From Burkholderiales bacterium Ga0077544 (lineage in GTDB: Bacteria > Pseudomonadota > Gammaproteobacteria > Burkholderiales > Burkholderiaceae_D), in the NCBI GenBank assembly GCA_001464355.1, contig LNEU01000023.1:1-64000 (forward strand): a stretch of DNA of 64,000 nucleotides, given 5' to 3'. The notes under the pieces were generated by a model. The model worked only from the letters and a program-made list of their open reading frames with translations. It searched no databases and was not told where the DNA came from. The position numbers and the translations under genes are program-made. Below are positions 54,834 to 63,907 of the stretch, piece by piece; position 1 is the stretch's first letter; every line of letters starts with the position of its first letter.

Positions 54834-56158
54834 TGAGTGCCCAATTGAACGCTGCCGTCACTGAACAAAAGTCGGCAGAGCGCGGTTTGCTGCGCTTCAT
54901 CACCGCTGGTTCCGTCGATGACGGCAAGAGCACACTGATCGGCCGCCTGCTGTTCGACAGCAAAGGTATTTTTGCCGATCAACTCGATGCCATGTCGCGC
55001 GCCAAACATAAACGTACAGTCGGCGACACCATCGATCTGTCCTTGCTGACTGATGGTCTGGAAGCGGAACGCGAACAAGGCATCACGATCGACGTTGCGT
55101 ACCGCTATTTCGCCACGCCAAAACGCAAGTTCATCATCGCCGACACACCAGGCCACGAACAGTACACACGTAATATGGTGACCGGCGCATCGACTGCAGA
55201 TGCCGTGATCATCCTGATCGACGTATCCAAGGTCAAACTTGGTGACGACGGTAGTGTTGAATTGCTGATCCAGACCAAACGTCATTCGACCATTGCTCAC
55301 TTGCTGCAAATCGAACATGTGATCGTCGCTGTCAACAAGATGGATCTGGTCAACTACGATCAAACAACTTATGACCGCATCGTTGCCGCTTACGCAGAGT
55401 TTGCAAAAACGCTGGGCTTGAAAGATATTCACCCGATTCCATTGTCAGCATTGGCTGGCGATAATGTCGTGACACGTGGTGAAAAACTGGATTGGTATCA
55501 AGGCCCTACCCTGATCGAATTGCTGGAATCGCTGAGCGTCTACGACGAATCACACGACGAACCATTCCGCTTCCCGGTGCAACTGGTCGCGCGTCACAAC
55601 GGTCATGAAGCCGATGACTTCCGCGGTTACATGGGACGCATCGAAGCCGGCAAAGTTAGCAAGGGCGACAAGCTGGTCGTGCAGCCTAGCGGCCACACTG
55701 CAACCGTCAAAGACATTCAAACCCTGGACGGTTCACTGGAATCTGCAGTGGTCGGTCAATCGATCACCGTGCTGCTGGAAGAGCATGTCGATATTTCACG
55801 CGGCGATATGCTGTCGGCTGCGAGCCGTCCAGCTGAACTGCTGAAAACCGTCAACGCTGATTTGTGCTGGTTGTCGGAAGAGCCCTTGGATGTACGCCGC
55901 AAATACTGGTTGAAACATACAACCCGCCAAGTCGCGGCACGCATCACCAAGATCGAGTCGCTGCTCGACATCAATACTCAGGAAAAACGTCCAGCCGATG
56001 AAGTCAAACTCAATGGCATCGCCAGCGTCACCATCAATGTGCAACAACCATTGGCTGCAGATGCGTATGACGAAATCCGCTCGACTGGTGCTTTCATTTT
56101 GATCGATGAGGTTACGCATCAAACCGTCGCAGCCGGCATGATCCGTCTGGCGAAATAA
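54833..56158 (+). CDS. cysN: Sulfate adenylyltransferase subunit 1 (GTPase)
   Basis: 441 residues, the stand-alone CysN length with no CysC kinase fusion. GTPase motifs are AGSVDDGKSTLIGR (~25-38), ADTPGHEQYTRNM and VNKMD, followed by beta-barrel domains II and III of the EF-Tu type. Drives APS synthesis by CysD. cobA follows after 27 bp. Confidence 0.97.
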   Translation: MSAQLNAAVTEQKSAERGLLRFITAGSVDDGKSTLIGRLLFDSKGIFADQLDAMSRAKHKRTVGDTIDLSLLTDGLEAEREQGITIDVAYRYFATPKRKFIIADTPGHEQYTRNMVTGASTADAVIILIDVSKVKLGDDGSVELLIQTKRHSTIAHLLQIEHVIVAVNKMDLVNYDQTTYDRIVAAYAEFAKTLGLKDIHPIPLSALAGDNVVTRGEKLDWYQGPTLIELLESLSVYDESHDEPFRFPVQLVARHNGHEADDFRGYMGRIEAGKVSKGDKLVVQPSGHTATVKDIQTLDGSLESAVVGQSITVLLEEHVDISRGDMLSAASRPAELLKTVNADLCWLSEEPLDVRRKYWLKHTTRQVAARITKIESLLDINTQEKRPADEVKLNGIASVTINVQQPLAADAYDEIRSTGAFILIDEVTHQTVAAGMIRLAK

Positions 56159-56185
56159 TATCTACGGCAGACTAAGCAGCACAGC

Positions 56186-56920
56186 ATGGCGCAAGCAAAA
56201 AAAACGTACGGTAAGGTTTATTTGATTGGTGCCGGCCCAGGCGCCGTCGATTTAATTACCGTACGTGGTGCGCGCATTCTGGCGCAAGCCGATGTTGTCT
56301 TGCACGATGCCTTGGTTACCGCCGACATGTTGGCGTTGTGTCCGCAGGCGGAGAAAATTTCCGTCGGCAAACGCAGCGGCCAGCGCTCTACTGCGCAGGT
56401 TGCAATCAATCAGCTACTGATAGATTCTGCAGAAAAGTACAATTTGATCGTGCGCCTCAAAGGCGGCGATCCAATGCTGTTCGGACGTGCCGATGAAGAA
56501 TTGCACGCGCTGGAATCACACGGCATAGAAGTTGAAATCATTCCCGGTATCACCACCGCTTTCGCGGCTGCTGCAGCGACACAGCAACCGCTGACCAAGC
56601 GCGGCGTGGCCCGCAGCATTGCGTTCTTCACCTCAGCCACCGCGCCAAATCAACCGAATGAATTGACGCTGCCGGATTGCGACACCTTGATTCAGTACAT
56701 GGGTGGTCGGGAAGCAATTGTCACAGCACAAAAGCTACTGGAACAAGGCCGTTCACCGGCCTTGCCGGTTGTCATCGTGGAAAATTGCAGTCTGGAAAAT
56801 CAGCGCATCATGCGCATGACCTTGCATGATCTGGAGCAGGGATTGGGAGATTGCGAAGGACCGGTACTGGTGATGATAGGTGAAGCGATGACGGAACGTA
56901 ATACTTCAAAAGCCGATTAA
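56186..56920 (+). CDS. cobA: Uroporphyrinogen-III C-methyltransferase
   Basis: 244 residues of the SUMT family: KVYLIGAGPGAVDLITVRGARIL, HDALVTADML, VRLKGGDPMLFGRADEE, PGITTAFAAAAATQQPLTKRGVA and YMGGREAI. It adds two methyl groups from SAM to give precorrin-2, the first step to siroheme. Here it is the methyltransferase alone, without the CysG dehydrogenase-ferrochelatase half. As last gene of the operon it supplies the prosthetic group for CysI. Confidence 0.96.
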   Translation: MAQAKKTYGKVYLIGAGPGAVDLITVRGARILAQADVVLHDALVTADMLALCPQAEKISVGKRSGQRSTAQVAINQLLIDSAEKYNLIVRLKGGDPMLFGRADEELHALESHGIEVEIIPGITTAFAAAAATQQPLTKRGVARSIAFFTSATAPNQPNELTLPDCDTLIQYMGGREAIVTAQKLLEQGRSPALPVVIVENCSLENQRIMRMTLHDLEQGLGDCEGPVLVMIGEAMTERNTSKAD

Positions 56921-56930
56921 TTTCGCCTAA

Positions 56931-57311
56931 TTAATCGATAGCACTGACGCAATAAGTCGCCATCGCATTCAACACCTGCGGGTCTTCGCCCACAGCACCA
57001 GCGATCTTGAATGACAAGGTTGGATAAGTCGTTTTCAACTCATCAATAATCAAAGGTAGGTCACGCAATACATGACCGCCCTGTCCAAGAAATACTGGCA
57101 CGATCGTCACATCATCAACACCAGCGCTTACTAGTTCAGGGACAAGTTCCGGCAAACGCGGCGACATCAATTCCAAAAAAGCCAGTGAGACCGTCAGTTC
57201 CGGTGACTGCGCCTGCACAATTCCCTGCAAGCGTTTAAACGGTTCGGCCCAACGTGGATCGCGTGCGCCATGAGCGAATAAAACCAGAGCGCGCTTTTGT
57301 GATGTTGCCAT
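56931..57311 (-). CDS. cbiX: Short CbiX-type sirohydrochlorin chelatase
   Basis: 126 residues, the small (CbiX-S) form that acts as a homodimer. Motifs are LVLFAHGARDPRWAEPF with the metal-site His, FLELMSPRLPELV, and VPVFLGQGGHVLRDLP with the second His. It inserts Co or Fe into sirohydrochlorin; beside cobA the likely product is siroheme. It lies only 2 bp after the lptG stop, transcribed with lptFG and convergent with cobA (10 bp between stops). The ATG at 57311 has GGAGAGG upstream; an in-frame GTG/ATG overlapping lptG is less likely. Confidence 0.93.
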   Translation of the reverse strand: MATSQKRALVLFAHGARDPRWAEPFKRLQGIVQAQSPELTVSLAFLELMSPRLPELVPELVSAGVDDVTIVPVFLGQGGHVLRDLPLIIDELKTTYPTLSFKIAGAVGEDPQVLNAMATYCVSAID

Positions 57312-57313
57312 GT

Positions 57314-58462
57314 TTAATGCCTCTCCACCCATAACAAGGTGCCAATCGCAGCCAGCAGAAACAGCAGACTGGGTAAAACAGCCGTTGCAAACGGAGGCCA
57401 GGTGTTCAGCAAACCAACATGCGAGAACAAGCTGTTAATCAGCTGAAAACTGACGCCTATCATGATGCCGGTAAAAATCTTCAGACTGACGCCGCCTGAA
57501 CGGAAGTGCAAATACGCGAATGGCAAGGCGAGCGCCATCATGACGAATACGGCAAATGGATAAACGATTTTCTTCCACAAGGCGATTTCATAGCGTGCGG
57601 TTTCGCGATTGTTTTCTGCCAGATACTGCGTGTAACTTACCAAATCATAGGCCGACATTTGCGCCGGGTCGGAAAATCCTACGGAAAGAATTTCCGGTGT
57701 CACCTCGGATATAAGCGACTTGCCGGCAAACTTCTTGGTTGAGATCGCGGTTGTAATATCGGTCGCAACAGTAGCGCCCATCAACTGCGTTTCACCGAAA
57801 GTCGCTTCCGAACCATCGGATAAATTCCAGGTATTGTCGCCGACGTAATCTGCTGTCGCTGCAGTGATCAATGCCGTCAGATGGAAGTTGCGGTTGAATT
57901 CATAAATCTTGAGATCAATCAGCTTTCCATCCGGCTGCACTGTGCGTACATTCAGGAAACGGGAGCCGATGACATCGCCATTCTTGCCATCCGCACGAAT
58001 AAGGTCCTTCGTCCACAAGCCAGAACGGAACTCTTGCGACAAGGAGCCACCTTGATTCAAGGTCCTGATTTTGCCCGCCGTAGACGATGAAATCGGCACG
58101 ATGAATTCACCAAAGACAAACGTCGTGATCGCAAACACCATGCCGATCTTGATCAACATCATGCCTGCCATGCCAGTCGACATGCTGGATGCCCGCATGA
58201 TCGTGAACTCAGAACGCGCAGCAAATTGCGACAGTGCCCAGATCGTGCCGATCAATGCAGCAATCGGCATTAATTCATATAGATAACCTGGCATAGACAG
58301 CAGCACGAACAACAAGGCATGCTGAATTTTGTAACCGCCGTGCCCCACTGCCTTCAGTTCGGCAATCAAGTCGAAGAAACCGAACAAAGCCAGAAAAGCA
58401 ATCAATACGAAGATCACCGAGCGGCCGATCTCGGCCGCAAAGTACTTTTGCAGGATTTTCAT
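57314..58462 (-). CDS. lptG: LPS export permease LptG
   Basis: 382 residues. Three N-terminal membrane helices (ILQKYFAAEIGRSVIFVLIAFLALFGFFDL; PGYLYELMPIAALIGTIWALSQ; LIKIGMVFAITTFVFGEFI), a periplasmic beta-jellyroll domain (~135-265) and three C-terminal helices. Together with LptF and the ATPase LptB it extracts lipopolysaccharide from the inner membrane and feeds the LptC-LptA bridge. Its start overlaps the lptF stop (ATGA). cbiX follows after 2 bp. Confidence 0.95.
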   Translation of the reverse strand: MKILQKYFAAEIGRSVIFVLIAFLALFGFFDLIAELKAVGHGGYKIQHALLFVLLSMPGYLYELMPIAALIGTIWALSQFAARSEFTIMRASSMSTGMAGMMLIKIGMVFAITTFVFGEFIVPISSSTAGKIRTLNQGGSLSQEFRSGLWTKDLIRADGKNGDVIGSRFLNVRTVQPDGKLIDLKIYEFNRNFHLTALITAATADYVGDNTWNLSDGSEATFGETQLMGATVATDITTAISTKKFAGKSLISEVTPEILSVGFSDPAQMSAYDLVSYTQYLAENNRETARYEIALWKKIVYPFAVFVMMALALPFAYLHFRSGGVSLKIFTGIMIGVSFQLINSLFSHVGLLNTWPPFATAVLPSLLFLLAAIGTLLWVERH

Positions 58463-59589
58463 GATACAGCCCGCCGCGTGAAATAAGCGCGCTTGATCAT
58501 GGCCCACACGACGAGTGGATGGTAACGACTGTTAACATTCAAGCGCCATAAAAAGAATATGACAACTACCAGCAATGCCACCAAATGGACTGGCCACCAG
58601 GCCAGCATCAGTGAACTGCGACTCTGTACGACCGTCGCTTGCGCATAACTGAGCATGTTGCTGTAAAAAACAAAGAGGAATAATGCAATCAGTAAATTGG
58701 CTGAACGGCCGCCGCGCGGATTGACGAAACCTAGCGGAATCGCCAGCAACATCAACAAGATGCCCATCAGTGGCAGGGAAACTCGCCACAGCAATTCAGC
58801 ATCGTTAAAGTTATTGCGATTAACTAAAAGTTCTTTTGTCGGTAATGCACGTGCTGAAGTATCACCCACCATTGCACTGGATTGACTGGCCACCAATACG
58901 CCGTAACGATCAAATTCCATTAGTTGAAAATCCGATTGCGTTGGCACGCCGTCGTAACGGCGACCCTGATGCATGACCAGAAACTTGTCGCCCGCAGCAT
59001 CGACTTCGACCGTACCTTCCTTCGCGACCACCACGCTGGTTTTGCCGTTGCGCACGCTGCTGACAAAAATATTCTTGACCTTGGTTGCATCGCCAGCCAC
59101 GCCTTCGACGAAAAACACACGATTGGATGATGACGACTCCTGAAACTTGCCGGGCGAAACCCGCGCGATATCTTCGCGATTCGCATACCGTTCTTTATAA
59201 ATGGCACTTTGCTGATTCGACCACGGCGTGAGGAAAAAACTGAGCAAGGCGGTCGTGATCACAATCGGCAAGCCGAACATCAGCACCGGCTTGATCCAGC
59301 GCGACAGGCTCAGGCCGGAGGCAAACCACACCACCATTTCAGAATCCTGATAGCTGCGCGTGACGACCAGCAAGACCGACATGAAGCCGGCCAGATTTAA
59401 AATAATCGGTAAATAGTTGAGCGCAGAAAATCCGATCAAGGCCACCACGTCGGCGGACGCAACTTTGCCGCCCGCAGCCTGCCCCAGGATACGAATCAAC
59501 ATCACAGTGATCGTAATAGTAAGAAGGGTGGTGAAGACGGCGCCAGCGGTGTTAAGCAAGTCGCGTCTAAGCGCGCGCTGAAAAATCAT
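58459..59589 (-). CDS. lptF: LPS export permease LptF
   Basis: 376 residues with the same layout as LptG. The N-terminal [36 protein letters not shown] is typical for LptF, the periplasmic part contains [20 protein letters not shown], and the C-terminal helices include [27 protein letters not shown]. The ATG at 59589 starts only 39 bp from the pepA start on the other strand, so its promoter must lie within or near pepA coding sequence or the two promoters overlap. Confidence 0.95.
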   Translation of the reverse strand: MIFQRALRRDLLNTAGAVFTTLLTITITVMLIRILGQAAGGKVASADVVALIGFSALNYLPIILNLAGFMSVLLVVTRSYQDSEMVVWFASGLSLSRWIKPVLMFGLPIVITTALLSFFLTPWSNQQSAIYKERYANREDIARVSPGKFQESSSSNRVFFVEGVAGDATKVKNIFVSSVRNGKTSVVVAKEGTVEVDAAGDKFLVMHQGRRYDGVPTQSDFQLMEFDRYGVLVASQSSAMVGDTSARALPTKELLVNRNNFNDAELLWRVSLPLMGILLMLLAIPLGFVNPRGGRSANLLIALFLFVFYSNMLSYAQATVVQSRSSLMLAWWPVHLVALLVVVIFFLWRLNVNSRYHPLVVWAMIKRAYFTRRAVS

Positions 59590-59597
59590 TGGAAGGC

Positions 59598-59603
59598 TAT
59601 AAT
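59598..59603 (+). promoter_or_regulatory. Consensus -10 element for pepA
   Basis: TATAAT 25 bp before the pepA ATG. Initiation would give a leader of about 18 bases holding AAGGAG. The -35 position falls inside lptF and is weak. Confidence 0.45.
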
Positions 59604-59628
59604 CGTGGATCGACAAGGAGAGCAACGC

Positions 59629-61140
59629 ATGGACTTTAGCATAAAAGCACTGGACGCAAAAAGCACTATCGCCAGTATCAAGAGCGGCTGCATCGCAGTT
59701 GCAGTATTTGAGAACAAAAACCTGTCATCTGCCGCGCAAGCCTTGAATCTGAAGGGCGACATCAGCGCCGCATTGAAATCTGGCGACATTACCGGCAAAG
59801 CCGGCTCCACGCTGCTGTTACGCGGCGTCAACGGTGTTGCCGCCGAGCGCGTCTTGCTGGTCGGTTTGGGCAAGGAAGATGCCGTCAGCGAAAAAGATTT
59901 CTCATCCGCGGCACAAGCTGTTGCACGTACCTTCAGCTCACTGGGTGCCAGCGATGCTATCGTCGCACTGCCCATTGATGCTGTCGCTGGTCGCGATCCT
60001 GCATGGGCCATTCGCTGCACCATCTTGAATGTGCGCGATGCGGCCTACCGCTTCGACAGCCTGAAAAGCAAGAAAGAACCGGCTCCTGTCGGTGTGAAAA
60101 AAATCGCGTTTGCCGTCGCTTCGACGTCCGCAAACCTTGCAAAAGAAGCGATCACGCAAGCCGTGGCCGTCGCAAACGGCATAGATCTGACCAAGGATCT
60201 TGGCAATCTTCCAGCCAACGTCTGCACCCCAACCTACCTGGCAAATACGGCCAAGAGCATGGGCAAGGAATTTAAGCTGCAAGTTGAAGTTTTAGATCGC
60301 AAGCAATTACAAGCGCTGAAAATGGGTAGCTTTTTGTCCGTCACCAACGGCAGCGTCGAGCCACCTAAATTTATCGTCATCAAACATCTGGGCGGCAAAG
60401 CCAAGGATGCACCAACCGTGTTGGTAGGCAAAGGCATCACCTTCGATTCCGGCGGTATTTCGCTGAAGCCGGGTGCCGCAATGGATGAAATGAAATACGA
60501 CATGGGCGGCGCAGCTTCCGTACTCGGCACCATGCGCGCAATTGCCGAATTGAAGTTGAAACTAAACGTTATCGTTGTCGTTCCGACCTGTGAAAACATG
60601 CCATCCGGCAGCGCCACCAAACCGGGCGATATCGTGACCTCGATGTCTGGTCAGACAATTGAAGTTTTGAATACCGATGCTGAAGGCCGTCTGGTTCTAT
60701 GCGACGCGCTGACTTATGTAGAACGCTTCAAGCCAGCAGCCGTCGTCGACGTCGCAACCTTGACCGGCGCTTGTATCACCGCGCTTGGCCATCACAATTC
60801 TGGCCTGTTCACACGCAGCGATGACGCACATGACGCACTCGCTAATGAATTGCTGGCAGCCGGTAAAGCAGCTGGTGACACCGCATGGCGCATGCCTATC
60901 GAAGACAGCTATCAAGAACAACTGAAATCGAATTTCGCGGACATGGCGAACATCGGCGGCCCGGCTGGCGGCGCAGTGACTGCAGCCTGCTTCCTCGAAC
61001 GCTATACGAAGAAATATACGTGGGCGCATCTGGATATCGCCGGCACCGCATGGAAAAGCGGCGCAGCCAAAGGTTCGACCGGCCGTCCTGTTCCCTTGCT
61101 GACCAGCTTCCTGATCCAGCGTGCGCAAGCAGCCAACTAA
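59629..61140 (+). CDS. pepA: Leucyl aminopeptidase PepA
   Basis: 503 residues, M17 family. The C-terminal catalytic domain has [20 protein letters not shown], the signature [16 protein letters not shown] (near residue 348) with metal ligands, and the [13 protein letters not shown] end. It cleaves N-terminal residues from peptides with two metal ions and forms hexamers. In E. coli it also acts as a DNA-binding repressor and Xer recombination factor; whether that holds here is unknown. AAGGAG lies 9 bases before ATG. Divergent from lptF, as in many Proteobacteria. Confidence 0.96.
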   Translation: MDFSIKALDAKSTIASIKSGCIAVAVFENKNLSSAAQALNLKGDISAALKSGDITGKAGSTLLLRGVNGVAAERVLLVGLGKEDAVSEKDFSSAAQAVARTFSSLGASDAIVALPIDAVAGRDPAWAIRCTILNVRDAAYRFDSLKSKKEPAPVGVKKIAFAVASTSANLAKEAITQAVAVANGIDLTKDLGNLPANVCTPTYLANTAKSMGKEFKLQVEVLDRKQLQALKMGSFLSVTNGSVEPPKFIVIKHLGGKAKDAPTVLVGKGITFDSGGISLKPGAAMDEMKYDMGGAASVLGTMRAIAELKLKLNVIVVVPTCENMPSGSATKPGDIVTSMSGQTIEVLNTDAEGRLVLCDALTYVERFKPAAVVDVATLTGACITALGHHNSGLFTRSDDAHDALANELLAAGKAAGDTAWRMPIEDSYQEQLKSNFADMANIGGPAGGAVTAACFLERYTKKYTWAHLDIAGTAWKSGAAKGSTGRPVPLLTSFLIQRAQAAN

Positions 61141-61273
61141 TCAGCTGGCCATGTGCGTGAGCAAATTATTTCGCCGCGCACATTTTCAATTTGCCATATT
61201 GAATCGGCCATAGCGAATCAATCATCATTCTACGAGTGCCCTTTCGGACCTCGTTTCGTTTAAAGGAAATTTC

Positions 61274-62020
61274 ATGATCGTTTTGATCACAGGCGCCAGT
61301 TCAGGCTTCGGTGCCGAAATGGCACGAAAATTTGTACAGCAAGGTCACAAGGTGATTGCGACCGGACGTCGTACCGACAGACTCGCCGATCTGGCGACAG
61401 AACTAGGCTCGGCCGTTTTAACGGTCGCGATGGACGTGACGGACAAGAATTCGATTAGCGCCGCTTTGGCTTCCCTGCCTGAGGAATGGCAGGAAATCGA
61501 CGTGCTGATCAACAATGCCGGTCTTGCGCTGGGTGTCGCGCCAGCACAAACTGCCTCGCTGGAACAATGGGAAACCATGATAGAGACCAACTGCAAAGGG
61601 CTGGTCACCGTCACGCGTCTGGTCTTGCCTGACATGCTCAAACGTAATCGCGGCACCATCATCAACATCGGCTCCAGCGCAGGCGCATACGCTTATCCCG
61701 GCGCCAATGTCTATGGCGCGACCAAGGCTTTCGTCGCTCAATTCACTCTCAATTTGCGCGCCGATCTGGTCGGCACCGGTGTGCGTGCCACCAATCTCGC
61801 CCCAGGCCTGGCTGGCGGTACGGAATTCTCGAATGTGCGGCTGAGCGACGATGCAGCGGCGGCCAAGGTATATGAAGGAACAGTACCTTTGAGTCCTGGT
61901 GACATTGCCGATACTGCATACTGGATCGCGACTTTGCCACCGCATGTGAATATCAATCACATTGAAATCATGCCTACATGTCAAGGCTTCGGCCCCTTGT
62001 TCATCAAGCGTAATACCTGA
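61274..62020 (+). CDS. ydfG: Short-chain dehydrogenase, YdfG-like 3-hydroxy acid dehydrogenase
   Basis: 248 residues, classical SDR. The cofactor site is TGASSGFGAEMARKF, the NADP-favouring ATGRRTDRL follows strand 2, NNAGLALG is present, and the catalytic residues are Ser in GSSAGAYAYPGANVYGATKAF with Tyr and Lys in YGATK. The C-terminal HVNINHIEIMPTCQ matches YdfG, which oxidises L-allo-threonine and reduces malonic semialdehyde with NADP. AAAGGAAAT lies before ATG. Single-gene unit followed by a hairpin. Confidence 0.92.
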   Translation: MIVLITGASSGFGAEMARKFVQQGHKVIATGRRTDRLADLATELGSAVLTVAMDVTDKNSISAALASLPEEWQEIDVLINNAGLALGVAPAQTASLEQWETMIETNCKGLVTVTRLVLPDMLKRNRGTIINIGSSAGAYAYPGANVYGATKAFVAQFTLNLRADLVGTGVRATNLAPGLAGGTEFSNVRLSDDAAAAKVYEGTVPLSPGDIADTAYWIATLPPHVNINHIEIMPTCQGFGPLFIKRNT

Positions 62021-62030
62021 TAACCATGCC

Positions 62031-62061
62031 GCTTGAATATGCTGAAGTAGCAAATTCAAGC
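62031..62061 (+). terminator. Hairpin after ydfG
   Basis: Arms GCTTGAATaTGCT and AGCAaATTCAAGC with one mismatch around a 5-base loop. There is no T-run, so it may be a weak terminator or an RNA-end stabiliser. Confidence 0.45.
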
Positions 62062-62167
62062 GTGCCAGGTAACAAGCTTGTCATGCCAAATCAAACTCAT
62101 CGATAATTGCGCATCCGCAGATAATCACGGCAATGACGCTCTAGCGCTGCCACTCCAAGGTCAACCG

Positions 62168-62593
62168 ATGCCGTCAAATTTTACATGGACCATACGCGTC
62201 TACTATGAAGATACCGATGCCGGTGGCGTCGTGTTTTATGCGAACTATTTGAAATTTTTTGAACGGGCGCGCACCGAATGGCTGCGCAGCGCTGGCATTA
62301 ATCAGCAAATCATGACCGAAACGCACGGCGTCATGTTCGTGGTCAAGAGCACCGCAGTTGATTATCATGCGCCAGCGAAACTGGATAATGAACTGAAATT
62401 GACTGTTGTAGTCGAAAAGATGGGCCGCGCTTCGGTACAATTCTTGCAACAGGCTTGGCGCATCAACGGCGACAGCGAAGAATTACTCGCAACTGGCAGG
62501 ATCAAGGTAGGTTGCGTGGATACATTGCGTTTCCGTCCTGGCGAAATTCCGCAGCACGTTTTGCAGGCCATCAAGACGATCGAAGCAGCGTGA
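62168..62593 (+). CDS. ybgC: Tol-Pal system acyl-CoA thioesterase YbgC
   Basis: 141-residue hot-dog thioesterase. The motif YYEDTDAGGVVFYANYLKFFERARTEWLR contains the catalytic Asp. YbgC members hydrolyse acyl-CoA or act on acyl carrier protein in phospholipid metabolism and are nearly always first in the tol-pal operon, as here. The ATG at 62168 was chosen by family similarity; upstream in-frame codons extend into the hairpin region. tolQ follows after 162 bp. Confidence 0.94.
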   Translation: MPSNFTWTIRVYYEDTDAGGVVFYANYLKFFERARTEWLRSAGINQQIMTETHGVMFVVKSTAVDYHAPAKLDNELKLTVVVEKMGRASVQFLQQAWRINGDSEELLATGRIKVGCVDTLRFRPGEIPQHVLQAIKTIEAA

Positions 62594-62755
62594 TTGAGCG
62601 AGACAACTCCAGACGAACCGTAAATGCGCGCCGTGAATATATAGAAACAGTTACAGAAACACAGATAAAAATAGAACCGTACTTGCAAGACCAAATCGCA
62701 CAGCCTCCTGCCAGTTGCGCATACAATTGATCAAATTCGACTAAACCACACTTCC

Positions 62756-63448
62756 ATGACCGTCACTCAAGACCTTTCTTTTGTTCATCTGATCTCCAAC
62801 GCCTCGGTTCTTGTACAGCTCGTCATGCTGCTTCTGGTCGCCGTCTCTGCCATGAGCTGGACCTATATCTTCCGCAAGATGTTCACGATCAAGAATGCGC
62901 GCAGACAGACCGAAGAATTCGAACGCGCATTCTGGTCCGGCGGCGATTTGAATGCGCTGTATCAGGACGCCACCTCCAATCGTCGTAAAAGCAGCGGCTC
63001 GACCGGCGCACTGGAACGCATCTTCGAAGCCGGCATGAGCGAATTCAACAAATCCCGCGCCGCCCATGACCCGTCGCAAGCCAGCGTACGTCTGGACGGC
63101 GCACGCCGTGCTATGCGTGCGGCTTACCAGCGCGAAATGGATGCGCTGGAATCGCACCTCGCCTTCCTCGCCTCAGTCGGTTCGGTCTCGCCATATGTCG
63201 GCTTGTTTGGTACCGTGTGGGGCATCATGAATTCTTTCCGCGGTCTGGCGAACGTGCAGCAGGCAACCCTGGCTGCCGTCGCACCAGGGATTGCCGAAGC
63301 ACTGATCGCGACCGCAATTGGTTTGTTTGCGGCGATTCCTGCAGTGGTTGCCTACAATCGTTATTCGCACGATATCGACAGATTGGCGATGCGCTTTGAA
63401 AGCTTCGTTGAAGAGTTCTCGAACATCCTGCAACGTCAGACGCGTTAA
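62756..63448 (+). CDS. tolQ: Tol-Pal system proton channel subunit TolQ
   Basis: 230 residues. Three transmembrane helices (~18-40, ~140-160, ~172-195) and the conserved GLFGTVWGIMNSF and GIAEALIATAIGLFAAIPAVVAYNR that line the proton path with TolR. Homologous to ExbB and MotA. The complex uses the proton gradient to energise TolA and constrict the outer membrane during division. The ribosome site is weak. Confidence 0.97.
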   Translation: MTVTQDLSFVHLISNASVLVQLVMLLLVAVSAMSWTYIFRKMFTIKNARRQTEEFERAFWSGGDLNALYQDATSNRRKSSGSTGALERIFEAGMSEFNKSRAAHDPSQASVRLDGARRAMRAAYQREMDALESHLAFLASVGSVSPYVGLFGTVWGIMNSFRGLANVQQATLAAVAPGIAEALIATAIGLFAAIPAVVAYNRYSHDIDRLAMRFESFVEEFSNILQRQTR

Positions 63449-63459
63449 GGGCTGCAACG

Positions 63460-63897
63460 ATGTCATTCTCATCCGGAAGCATGCGCGGCGGGCGCAGCAG
63501 AAAATTCAAGTCAGAAATCAATGTCGTGCCGTACATCGACGTGATGATGGTGCTGCTGGTGATCTTCATGGTGACTGCACCTATGGTCAATCCGAACGAG
63601 ATCCAGTTGCCGAACGCCGCCAGATCCACACAGCCGCCGACCGAATACATCAGCATCGAATTGAAAGCCGATGCTTCGGCTACCGTCTCGGTAAAGGGAA
63701 AAAAAGGCGCAGCAGCGCCTAGCGAAACTATCGGCCGTGGCGAGCTGAGTAAAAAATTGCAGGCGCTGTATGCCGACAACCCGGATATCGCCGTCATGAT
63801 TGCCGCTGACAAGAACATTAAATATGACGAGGTGATTCAAGCCCTGTCAGAAGCCAAAAAACTTGGTATCAGCCGCGTAGGTCTGGCCACCAATTGA
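63460..63897 (+). CDS. tolR: Tol-Pal system subunit TolR
   Basis: 145 residues with a short cytosolic N-terminus, one transmembrane helix (~22-44; NVVPYIDVMMVLLVIFMVTAPM) carrying the essential Asp in PYIDVMMVLL, and a periplasmic domain (~50-145). It partners with TolQ. 11 bp separate it from tolQ; tolA starts 10 bp downstream. Confidence 0.97.
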   Translation: MSFSSGSMRGGRSRKFKSEINVVPYIDVMMVLLVIFMVTAPMVNPNEIQLPNAARSTQPPTEYISIELKADASATVSVKGKKGAAAPSETIGRGELSKKLQALYADNPDIAVMIAADKNIKYDEVIQALSEAKKLGISRVGLATN

Positions 63898-63907
63898 ACA
63901 CCGTTTT

